15,027 nt of DNA from Actinomycetota bacterium. GTDB lineage: Bacteria > Actinomycetota > Actinomycetes > S36-B12 > UBA10799. Location: the NCBI GenBank assembly GCA_003452655.1, contig DMNR01000100.1:1-15027 (forward strand). Direction: 5' to 3'. The position numbers and the translations under genes are program-made. Shown here piece after piece: positions 1-6,367 of this stretch. The notes beneath the pieces were generated by a model that saw only the letters and a list, made by a program, of their open reading frames with translations, searched no databases and had not been told where the DNA came from. Position 1 is the stretch's first letter. Each line of letters starts with the position of its first letter.

Positions 1-1
1 G

Positions 2-226
2 TTCATCTCTGTGACGACCATCCCAGCGGCAGGAAACATAGCCGTCGGATTGGCCTTCCTGAATGCAGAGGCAATCGTCGGCAGTGCCGCCCAGTTGGTC
101 ATCAACCTGACAGGAATGGCAATCGCCGGGTGGGCAACTCTGGTCGTTCAGCAGTTTGTGTGGTCACGGGTAGCCGCGACACCACTACCGCGAGTCCTGC
201 ACCGACGCCAGAATCCAACGGTCTAG
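2..226 (+). CDS. DUF389 family membrane protein, C-terminal fragment (cut by window edge)
   Basis: The reading frame is open from the first bases of the window to a TAG at 224-226, so only the last 74 or so residues are visible and the true start lies upstream. The segment begins F-I-S-V-T-T-I-P-A-A-G-N, followed by a small-residue hydrophobic stretch, a second membrane helix near the end, and a basic tail rich in Arg and His. The TTIPAAGN motif and the G-S-A-x-Q-L-V-x-N-L pattern resemble the C-terminal membrane part of DUF389 (TIGR00341-like) proteins. These are multi-helix inner-membrane proteins of unknown function. The GTG at 11 would give a 71-residue protein but lies inside the conserved motif, so I treat it as internal. 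The next gene starts 9 bases after the stop, which suggests co-transcription. Confidence 0.75.
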   Translation, partial: FISVTTIPAAGNIAVGLAFLNAEAIVGSAAQLVINLTGMAIAGWATLVVQQFVWSRVAATPLPRVLHRRQNPTV

Positions 227-235
227 AGTGACCGC

Positions 236-505
236 GTGCCTTGCTTAGTCGCGCTGTTCGCGCTTATCTCCCCCCGTCTGGCGATCTTCCTGCTGTGGTT
301 GTTCACCGATCGGATGACGCTCGCCTTCACCTCTGGATGGCTGGGCATTTTCGGCTTCCTCTTCCTGCCGTGGACGACGCTGGCGTGGACGATCTGCTAC
401 GCCCCGATCTTTGGCGTTTCAGGCTTCGGCTACATCGTGGTTCTCTTCGGCTTCGTGCTCGATATCTCGTCATACGCGAGCAGCAAGAACCTCAACCGCA
501 ATTAG
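236..505 (+). CDS. Small three-helix membrane protein, conserved hypothetical
   Basis: This is an 89-residue, strongly hydrophobic protein starting at GTG 236, nine bases after the preceding stop. Three membrane segments are visible: about residues 4-23, 33-54 (containing F-L-F-L-P-W-T-T-L-A) and 60-77, then a short polar tail ending in Asn/Arg. I recognise the general pattern (an N-terminal ISPRLAIFLLWLFTDR segment and a central LPWTTLAW motif) from small membrane proteins found in many actinobacteria with no assigned function. No catalytic motif is visible. An overlapping plus-strand frame (241-531) is Arg/Pro-rich with no such pattern and is taken as a shadow. There is no clear Shine-Dalgarno sequence, so the start rests on the conserved N-terminus and the tight spacing. 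Function is unknown. Confidence 0.8.
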   Translation: MPCLVALFALISPRLAIFLLWLFTDRMTLAFTSGWLGIFGFLFLPWTTLAWTICYAPIFGVSGFGYIVVLFGFVLDISSYASSKNLNRN

Positions 506-528
506 TGCACGCAGGTAGTTCGCACCCC

Positions 529-534
529 TAGACT
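529..534 (+). promoter_or_regulatory. Possible -10 box (TAGACT) for the membrane protein gene at 565
   Basis: TAGACT fits the TANNNT pattern of actinobacterial -10 boxes and lies about 30 bases before the ATG in the 59-base gap after the small membrane gene. No good -35 hexamer is seen at the right distance, so this is a weak call. Confidence 0.2.
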
Positions 535-564
535 GCGCCACACAGCTACCGAGACGGGAAACCG

Positions 565-1989
565 ATGTCGACCTCCGATACCGCACCACTGCCGGACAAG
601 GAACCAAGCACCGAAGAGCTTGCCGACCTTCGCGCTGAGGTGAAGTTCCTGCGCGAACAGGTAGCGCAACAGGAGGTCGCAACAAAGCAGGCAGCGAACA
701 AGCCGCCGAGCACCTGGTGGCGGACCGCGCTTTCGGTCTTCCTGATCGTAGTCGCGTGTGCCTTGGCACCTCTGTCAGTCGCCTCGGTCTGGGTCAAGGG
801 CGAAGTCACCAACACCGAACGGTACGTCGCTACTGTCGCACCGCTTGCTTCAAACCCTGCCGTGCAAGCTGCCGTCACAACTCGCATTACGGACGAAATC
901 TTCAAGTACATAGACGTCAATGCGATCACCACAGACCTTGTCGACACGATCTCGGCGAATCGAAATCTTGATCCCCGTAAACAGGCCGCCCTCCAAGCAC
1001 TTGCTGGACCAGTCACCAGCGGCATCAAGAGCTTCACTGAAAGCTCGATCAACAAGATCGTCACATCGCAGGCATTCCAGACGGCCTGGACACAGGCGAA
1101 CTACGTTGCCCACACGCAAATCGTCAATGCCCTGTCCGGGCAGGACAACGGCGCGGTCAGCGTCGCAAACAATGAGGTCACACTCGACCTTGGCGACGTG
1201 ATTACTCAGGTCAAACAGCAATTGGTCGCGCAGGGATTCACTATCGCCGAGAAGATTCCGGTGGTTGACACCCAGATTGTGCTGTTCCAATCCGACAACA
1301 TCGGCAAACTGCAGACCGCCTATTCGGCGCTCGACGCGCTTGGTTTCTGGCTGCCGATTCTCACTTTCGTGATCGGTATCGCGGGGGTCTTGGCGGCAAA
1401 GGGTCGTCGGCGGGCATTCATCGGTCTCGGCATCGGCGTCTTCATCAGCATGGGCATCATCGCGCTTGCGCTGAATATCGGCCGAGGCATCTATCTCAAC
1501 GATTTGCCCCCGACGGTGAGCCGGGATGCTGCAGCAGCCGTGTACGACGCATTTGCTCTCTACCTGCAGGACGGGATTAGGTCCGGAGTCATTCTGGGAA
1601 TCGTGCTGATTCTCGGTGGAATCTTCACCGGACCGAGCCGCCTGGCAGTTGGGGTACGCGGCCTTGCAAAGAAGGGCGCAGCGTTGTGTCAGCGCGGGCT
1701 CTACAACGTCGGCGCGACGATGAATTCGGCCCGCGCGTTCGTGGCGGCGCAGGTAACCGCAATCAGGCTGGTGGTCGTCCTGCTAGCGGTGGCCTTCGTG
1801 CTCATCCAGACCTACAAGACGCCGGATCTGATTATCTGGACCACGGTCGTCCTGCTGGTCCTTCTCTTCATCATCCAGATCTTCGCCTCGGGCGCCACAG
1901 ATAAGTCCGGCGAAGATGACGCCGAGGATTCCTCCGACGATCAGGACGCACAGTCAGCCGACTCCAAAGAGACTGTTTCAGCGACGTAG
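565..1989 (+). CDS. Integral membrane protein with N-terminal coiled coil and large extracytoplasmic domain
   Basis: This 474-residue protein starts at ATG 565, with GGGA at 556-559 as ribosome binding site. Residues 1-50 are charged and cytoplasmic, with a probable short coiled coil at about 16-46. The first membrane helix is about 54-77. Residues 78-258 form a soluble, mostly polar domain beginning with N-T-E-R-Y-V-A-T-V-A-P-L-A. Further helices lie near 259-278, 283-305, 338-356, 400-416 and 421-441. The tail (442-474) is very acidic, with many Asp, Glu and Ser. The N-T-E-R-Y-V-A-T-V-A-P-L-A start of the external domain is familiar from uncharacterised actinobacterial membrane proteins. 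I see no transporter, protease or kinase motif. A 59-base gap separates it from the upstream gene and may hold its own promoter. Function is unknown; an envelope-related role is only a guess from topology. Confidence 0.85.
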   Translation: MSTSDTAPLPDKEPSTEELADLRAEVKFLREQVAQQEVATKQAANKPPSTWWRTALSVFLIVVACALAPLSVASVWVKGEVTNTERYVATVAPLASNPAVQAAVTTRITDEIFKYIDVNAITTDLVDTISANRNLDPRKQAALQALAGPVTSGIKSFTESSINKIVTSQAFQTAWTQANYVAHTQIVNALSGQDNGAVSVANNEVTLDLGDVITQVKQQLVAQGFTIAEKIPVVDTQIVLFQSDNIGKLQTAYSALDALGFWLPILTFVIGIAGVLAAKGRRRAFIGLGIGVFISMGIIALALNIGRGIYLNDLPPTVSRDAAAAVYDAFALYLQDGIRSGVILGIVLILGGIFTGPSRLAVGVRGLAKKGAALCQRGLYNVGATMNSARAFVAAQVTAIRLVVVLLAVAFVLIQTYKTPDLIIWTTVVLLVLLFIIQIFASGATDKSGEDDAEDSSDDQDAQSADSKETVSAT

Positions 1990-2017
1990 CAGGGTTCCGC
2001 AGGACGCTTTCTCACGC

Positions 2018-2023
2018 TAAGGT
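2018..2023 (+). promoter_or_regulatory. Possible -10 box (TAAGGT) for the VOC gene
   Basis: TAAGGT matches the TANNNT actinobacterial -10 pattern and sits 34 bases upstream of the GTG start at 2058, in the 68-base gap after the membrane protein gene. The sequence 17 bases upstream, TTCCGC at 1995-2000, is only a poor -35 match. The call rests on position and the -10 pattern alone. Confidence 0.25.
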
Positions 2024-2057
2024 CGGGTGATCTTGAGCCAACCTGAGGGAGCATGCT

Positions 2058-2825
2058 GTGGAGAAGACGTCATACGCACCGGGAACACCGTCCTGGATTG
2101 ACCTGGGAACTCCTGATTTAGCTGGTGCAACGGCGTTCTACTCGGCACTGTTCGGGTGGGAAATCGTTGATCAGGGCCCCGAGGCCGGCGGCTACTGCAT
2201 GGCGGAAATTGGTGGCAAACCTGTCGCTGGTCTCGGCAACGCGCAGCAGCCCGGGCCGCCCTACTGGACCACTTACATCACGGTCGAGAGTGCGGACGCG
2301 GCAGTCGATAAGGTCAAGTCAGCAGGTGGCCAAGTACTCGTGGAGGCTTTCGACATCTTCGATTCCGGCAGGATGGCGGTTTTCATGGACCCCACGGGTG
2401 CAGTGTTCTCCGTGTGGCAGCCTGTCAAACACATTGGGGCGGCGCTCGTCAACGAGCCCGGCACGCTGATCTGGAATGAACTCACCACCCGCGAACCCGA
2501 CAAAGCTCGCGCGTTCTACACCGAGGTGTTCGGCTGGGCCGCCGAAGATGACCCAGCCGCTGGCCCGACGTACACCCAATGGACGCTCGATTCGGAGTCG
2601 ATCGGCGGAATGATCGTCATGGACGATAAGTGGCCCAGCGAGGTTCCGTCGCACTGGATGGTCTACTTCAATGTGGCGAATGCGGAGCAGTCCGTCGCCC
2701 GGGTCACCGAACTCGGCGGTGCCGTCGTGGTCCCACCATTCCCAGCTGGTCCCGGGATCTGCGCGGTCGTCCAAGATCCGCAGGGCGCATCGTTTAGCTT
2801 GATCGAAGTAACTGTGCAGATGTAG
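2058..2825 (+). CDS. Two-domain VOC (glyoxalase-like) protein, Rv0577/CFP32-like
   Basis: This 255-residue protein starts at GTG 2058, preceded by GAGGGA at 2045-2050 with 7 bases of spacing. It consists of two tandem VOC domains (about 8-122 and 133-250). Each begins with a W-x-D-L or W-N-E-L strand, continues with an A-x-x-F-Y-x-x-x-F-G-W segment, and ends with a D-P-x-G-A-x-F-S strand. Landmarks are GTPSWIDL at 9-16, A-F-D-I-F-D-S-G-R-M at 97-106 and H-I-G-A-A-L-V-N-E-P-G-T-L-I-W-N-E-L at 125-142. From memory, the latter two closely resemble the mycobacterial protein Rv0577 (CFP32/TB27.3). VOC proteins include glyoxalases, dioxygenases and resistance proteins, so the reaction cannot be read from the sequence. 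No signal peptide is present, so it should be cytoplasmic. Its last 32 bases overlap the 3' end of the opposing SDR gene. Confidence 0.9.
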   Translation: MEKTSYAPGTPSWIDLGTPDLAGATAFYSALFGWEIVDQGPEAGGYCMAEIGGKPVAGLGNAQQPGPPYWTTYITVESADAAVDKVKSAGGQVLVEAFDIFDSGRMAVFMDPTGAVFSVWQPVKHIGAALVNEPGTLIWNELTTREPDKARAFYTEVFGWAAEDDPAAGPTYTQWTLDSESIGGMIVMDDKWPSEVPSHWMVYFNVANAEQSVARVTELGGAVVVPPFPAGPGICAVVQDPQGASFSLIEVTVQM

Positions 2826-4332
2826 CTTCCAACTCCATTTTGCGGTCAGCACTACGTTGACGGCGGACACCAGCGGCAGCGATGTTGCGGATCATCGAAC
2901 CGAACACCACCCCGTGGAACGGCATGACCGAGTACCAATACAGGTGCCCAGCAAGGCCCCGCGGGTAGAAGGTCGCCCGCTGGCCGAGCACAGTCTGCCC
3001 CTCACCATCCCGCTCGACAGTGAACTCCAACCAGGCGAGTCCAGGTAGCTTCATCTCCGCTCGCAGGCGAAGTAGATGTTCTGGGACCAACTCCTCGACG
3101 CGCCAAAAATCAACCGCTTCTCCCACCATCAGGTGGTTCGGATCGCGGCGCCCTCGGCGCAGGCCAACTCCCCCAACGGCCCGGTCCATCCAGCCGCGTA
3201 GCTCCCAGGCGAGTGGGAATGAGTACCAGCCATTACGCCCGCCAATTCCTTCGACGACGGACCAGACAGCTGCAGGCGAGGCGGGAACTTCCTTCTCGCG
3301 GGTATCGGTGTAGAGGCTGCCTCCCGACCAATCGGGGTCGGTCGGGAGGGGTTCAGCTGGGGCGCCGGGAACGGACACGGATGACCAGCGTGTAGTGACT
3401 TGTGCGTCGCGCACACGCTTGAGAGCCAACTCAATCGCCGCATCGAGGGTGAGCAATCCTTCCGGTGGATCTGGAATGTACTGCTTGATGTCGTGTTCGG
3501 TGCAGATCACCTCATGCCGAAGGCTCTCGACGAGCGGGCGAGCGATACTCGCCGGAACCGGAGTGATGACGCCCACCCAGTGACTCGACAGGTTCGGGGT
3601 GAGCACCGGTACTGGGACGATCACGCGCTTGCGGAGTCCGGCGATATTCGCGTAACGCTGCATCATCTCCGAGTAGGTCAGCACGTTCGGCCCGCCGATG
3701 TCGAAGCTGCGGTTCACTTCCGGCGGCAGATCCGCTGCCCCGACGAGGTAACGCAAGACGTCGCGGATGGCGATGGGCTGGATCCGGTTATGCACCCACT
3801 TCGGGGTAACCATGGCAGGCAGGCGCTCGGTCAGATAGCGCAACATCTCAAAGCTCGCCGACCCCGAACCCAAGATCACCGCTGCCCTTAGTTCTGCAGT
3901 AGGAACAGTGCTCTCCCGCAGAATCTGGCCAACCTCGGCCCTCGATCGGAGGTGTTCGGACAGCGATTCGATGTCCCCTGGCGGCACCAGTCCCCCGAGG
4001 TAGACGATCCGCTGGACTCCATTGCGAGCCGCGCAGTCTCCAAACAGACTGGCCATCGCGCGCTCAGAGTCGGCGAACCCACCTTTGACCTGTAGCGAAT
4101 GGAGGAGGAAGTACGCAACGTCGACCCCTCGCATTGCATGATCAACCGCAGTGGGGTCATGCGCGTTCCCCGCGACAACTTCAACGTCGTCGAACCATGG
4201 AGCATCTCGTAATCGCTCAGGGTGCCGCGCGAAGACGCGCACGCGCTTACCCGCCGCGAGTAGCGCTGGCACTAATCGGCCGCCGATGTACCCCGTAGGT
4301 CCAGTGACAAGGCATAGCTGGGAATCGGACAT
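2794..4332 (-). CDS. SDR-type NAD(P)-binding oxidoreductase fused to DUF2867
   Basis: The chosen start is ATG 4332, giving 512 residues beginning MSDSQLCLVTGPTGYIGG. The longer open frame would add 43 low-complexity residues ahead of a nucleotide-binding fold that normally starts at the N-terminus. Residues 6-240 form an extended, NmrA/epimerase-like Rossmann domain with the dinucleotide-binding G11-x-x-G14-x-x-G17 motif and Y-L-G-G-L at 111-115. The classical SDR Y-x-x-x-K pair is not evident. Residues about 340-490 match DUF2867: G-W-Y at 368-370, G-L-R-R-G-R-R-D-P at 390-398, F-W-R-V-E-E at 409-414 and A-E-M-K-L-P-G at 425-431. Such fusions are known in actinobacteria but their substrate is not, as far as I know. 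The gene follows fadD by 82 bases on the same strand and may share its transcript. The start lacks a strong Shine-Dalgarno sequence. Confidence 0.88.
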   Translation of the reverse strand: MSDSQLCLVTGPTGYIGGRLVPALLAAGKRVRVFARHPERLRDAPWFDDVEVVAGNAHDPTAVDHAMRGVDVAYFLLHSLQVKGGFADSERAMASLFGDCAARNGVQRIVYLGGLVPPGDIESLSEHLRSRAEVGQILRESTVPTAELRAAVILGSGSASFEMLRYLTERLPAMVTPKWVHNRIQPIAIRDVLRYLVGAADLPPEVNRSFDIGGPNVLTYSEMMQRYANIAGLRKRVIVPVPVLTPNLSSHWVGVITPVPASIARPLVESLRHEVICTEHDIKQYIPDPPEGLLTLDAAIELALKRVRDAQVTTRWSSVSVPGAPAEPLPTDPDWSGGSLYTDTREKEVPASPAAVWSVVEGIGGRNGWYSFPLAWELRGWMDRAVGGVGLRRGRRDPNHLMVGEAVDFWRVEELVPEHLLRLRAEMKLPGLAWLEFTVERDGEGQTVLGQRATFYPRGLAGHLYWYSVMPFHGVVFGSMIRNIAAAGVRRQRSADRKMELEATSAQLLRSS

Positions 4333-4348
4333 GGTGCCACCGTAACGC

Positions 4349-4385
4349 CAGATGGCCGCCCACCTATCCGGCGGACGGCCATCTG
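4349..4385 (-). terminator. 10-bp perfect inverted repeat between fadD and the SDR gene
   Basis: The arms CAGATGGCCG (4349-4358) and CGGCCATCTG (4376-4385) are exact inverted repeats around a 17-base loop. The loop has its own GGCGG, which could pair alternatively with CCGCC inside the left arm and loop. It starts 30 bases after the fadD stop and ends 17 bases before the SDR start codon. There is no T-rich tract after the stem on the minus strand, so it is not a standard intrinsic terminator. It could be a U-less terminator, an mRNA-stabilising 3' hairpin for fadD, or a structure controlling the SDR start. Confidence 0.45.
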
Positions 4386-4414
4386 AGTGCGCTGTGGAGC
4401 TCGGCGCGCAGGGC

Positions 4415-6238
4415 TTAGACGTAGAACGCGTCCAACAATTCCTGGTTGTGTGCCTCGACAACCTTGCGCTTGACCTTCAGAGAAGGAGTCAGCTCGCCGG
4501 ACTCAATCGAAAGATCACGATCGAGAATGACGAACTTCTGGATCTTCTCCCAGTGGTTAAGTCCCTCGTTCAACTTATCCACGGAGGCTTGGACGATGGC
4601 CTGAACCTCTGGGTCCTTGGACAACGACTCAAGATCAGCTGGCTTTCCATTCGCAGCAGCCCAGGCGGCGCAGCTCTCCGGATCCAGCGTGATGAGCGCA
4701 CTGACGAACTTGCGGTTATTAGCATGGACCACCATATTGCTGGCGAGGCCACACAATGCCTTGAACTGACTCTCGATCGCAGACGGGGCAACGTACTTGC
4801 CGCCCGATGTCTTGAACAGGTCCTTCTTGCGGTCAGTGATCTTCAGACGGTCATATTCGTCAAACTCGCCGATGTCACCTGTCGCGAACCAGCCACCATC
4901 GAGCAACACTTCGGCCGTGGCCTCTGGATTATTGCGGTAGCCGCGCATCACTGCTGGGCTACGAACAAGGATCTCGCCGTCGTCAGCAATCATGACCTCA
5001 GTGCCTGGCTGTGGCTCGCCCACGTATCCACCGCGTCGAGTTCCTGGCCGACAGATCGTGACGATCGCCGACGTCTCCGTCAGCCCGTAGCCCTCGAGAA
5101 CTGGCATACCAGCGGCAGCGAAGAACTCGGAGATGTCAGCGGACAGCGGTGCGGAGCCACTAATAAAGAAGCGAATGTTCCCGCCGAGCGCGCCCCGAAT
5201 GGTGGACAACACCAATTCGTTGGCCATCTTGTACTCAGCCTTGAGCTCTTCATCAGGCTCAACGCCGTCGATCTCAGCTTGGTGATAACGCTGGCCGACA
5301 GAAACTCCCCACGCGAGACCCTGCTCCTTCTCGGGTCCGCCGGCACGAGCCATCGCGGTGATCGCTGCGTGCACCTTCTCGAAGATCCGCGGAACCGCAC
5401 CCATGAACGTGGGCTTGATGACAGCGCAGTTCTCCATGATCTTCGGAACGCGGCCATCCACCGCAGTCATGAATCCCATCTCGATCTGACAGGTGAGCAG
5501 CACCGAACCGAACACGTGTGCCATCGGCAACCAGAGAAGCTGGACGTCATCAGCACTCATGACACCCAATGAGCTCAATGCCTCGCCGCAGTATCCCCAG
5601 CTTTCCTGGATGATCTCGACACCCTTGGGCTTGCCCGTCGTTCCCGAGGTGTAAATGAGCGTTGCGAGGTGGTCCGGACGTACTGCTGCCGCCCTTTCCT
5701 TGACCAAGTTCGGGTCGGCAGCCAACGCTTCCCTGCCAAGCTCACGCAGCGCATCGAGGGAGATGGAGAAGTCACCGTCACCCTCACCTTCGAACAGCAC
5801 AACCTTGTGCAGTTCGGGGAGGTTGTCACGCTGTTCTAGGACCTTCGCTAGCTGGCCTTCGTTATCGGCGAAGAGAATGTGGCTGTTGGAGTCACTGAGG
5901 ATGTACGCGACGTCCTCGGCACCAGTTGAGGAGTAGACGGTGGTCACCGCGCCGCCGGCGAGTGCAATTCCGAGATCCGCGAGAATCCAGTTCATTGAGG
6001 TGTCACCAGCAATTGCGACACGCTGCTCACTTTCACTGCCGAGGGCGATGAGACCGGCAGCCAGGGTCGCTGCTTCTTCACCAACTTGGCCCCAGGTCAG
6101 GGATTCCCATGCTCCATCGGCACCGGGGAACTTGAACGCTTCGCGTTCCGGCGTCTCCTCGATGCGATGAACGAGCATCGCAGTAAAAGAGTCGTGGCCC
6201 TTGGTCAGTTCTTCTCTCGCGTTGTAGATGGCAGACAC
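4415..6238 (-). CDS. fadD: Long-chain acyl-CoA synthetase (FadD15-like AMP-binding ligase)
   Basis: This enzyme activates fatty acids with ATP and CoA to acyl-CoA, in the cytoplasm or at the membrane face. The chosen start is GTG 6238 (607 residues, M-S-A-I-Y-N-A-R-E-E-L), because GAGGAG at 6253-6248 lies 9 bases upstream. The GTG at 6271, 11 codons earlier, has no ribosome binding site. With this numbering, Y-T-S-G-T-T-G-K-P-K-G (AMP/P-loop motif) is at 196-206, E-G-Y-G-L-T-E-T-S-A at 382-391, T-G-D at 453-455, and the hinge motif I-T-D-R-K-K-D-L-F-K-T-S-G-G-K at 467-481. The C-terminal G-E-L-T-P-S-L-K motif ends at K588, the likely catalytic lysine. Length and motifs fit the bacterial long-chain ACSL/FadD15 group. 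The SDR-DUF2867 gene lies downstream; the upstream gap holds an inverted repeat that may be regulatory. The chain-length preference cannot be read from the sequence. Confidence 0.95.
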   Translation of the reverse strand: MSAIYNAREELTKGHDSFTAMLVHRIEETPEREAFKFPGADGAWESLTWGQVGEEAATLAAGLIALGSESEQRVAIAGDTSMNWILADLGIALAGGAVTTVYSSTGAEDVAYILSDSNSHILFADNEGQLAKVLEQRDNLPELHKVVLFEGEGDGDFSISLDALRELGREALAADPNLVKERAAAVRPDHLATLIYTSGTTGKPKGVEIIQESWGYCGEALSSLGVMSADDVQLLWLPMAHVFGSVLLTCQIEMGFMTAVDGRVPKIMENCAVIKPTFMGAVPRIFEKVHAAITAMARAGGPEKEQGLAWGVSVGQRYHQAEIDGVEPDEELKAEYKMANELVLSTIRGALGGNIRFFISGSAPLSADISEFFAAAGMPVLEGYGLTETSAIVTICRPGTRRGGYVGEPQPGTEVMIADDGEILVRSPAVMRGYRNNPEATAEVLLDGGWFATGDIGEFDEYDRLKITDRKKDLFKTSGGKYVAPSAIESQFKALCGLASNMVVHANNRKFVSALITLDPESCAAWAAANGKPADLESLSKDPEVQAIVQASVDKLNEGLNHWEKIQKFVILDRDLSIESGELTPSLKVKRKVVEAHNQELLDAFYV

Positions 6239-6247
6239 GTGTGAGTA

Positions 6248-6253
6248 CTCCTC
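6248..6253 (-). promoter_or_regulatory. Ribosome binding site deciding the fadD start
   Basis: GAGGAG on the minus strand lies 9 bases before GTG 6238. It falls inside the longer open frame that starts at GTG 6271, which has no purine-rich sequence upstream. This favours the shorter 607-residue product. Confidence 0.65.
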
Positions 6254-6331
6254 GGGATTAGTTGGTGGCACTTGTCGCGCGCAACCGATTCATGCTGATG
6301 TTCAGAACTTAGCCGTCAGGCGGTGTGAAAT

Positions 6332-6359
6332 GTGACTCTTAGTACGCCAATGGAGTCAC
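6332..6359. promoter_or_regulatory. 7-bp perfect inverted repeat upstream of fadD (operator or terminator candidate)
   Basis: GTGACTC at 6332-6338 and GAGTCAC at 6353-6359 are exact inverted repeats separated by 14 bases. On the minus strand the element begins 8 bases after the stop of the winged-helix gene and ends about 94 bases before the fadD start. The right arm overlaps a CACGTG palindrome at 6357-6362. No T-run follows on the minus strand, so an operator for a dimeric regulator is as plausible as a terminator hairpin. Half-site spacing of 14 is wide for TetR or GntR operators. Confidence 0.35.
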
Positions 6360-6367
6360 GTGTCGGG

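Noticed and set aside
2319..2870. A 183-codon minus-strand frame opposite the VOC gene.
   Set aside because: It lies antisense to both conserved VOC domains, has shadow-like composition, and has no family match.
4333..4461. N-terminal extension of the SDR gene to 4461.
   Set aside because: The added residues overlap the fadD 3' end and the intergenic hairpin, are low-complexity, and precede a Rossmann motif that normally sits at the N-terminus.
4352..5572. A 406-codon open frame on the plus strand opposite fadD.
   Set aside because: It lies wholly antisense to a clear FadD with all family motifs, shows no recognisable domain, and has the His/Arg/Leu-rich composition usual for a shadow frame in GC-rich DNA.
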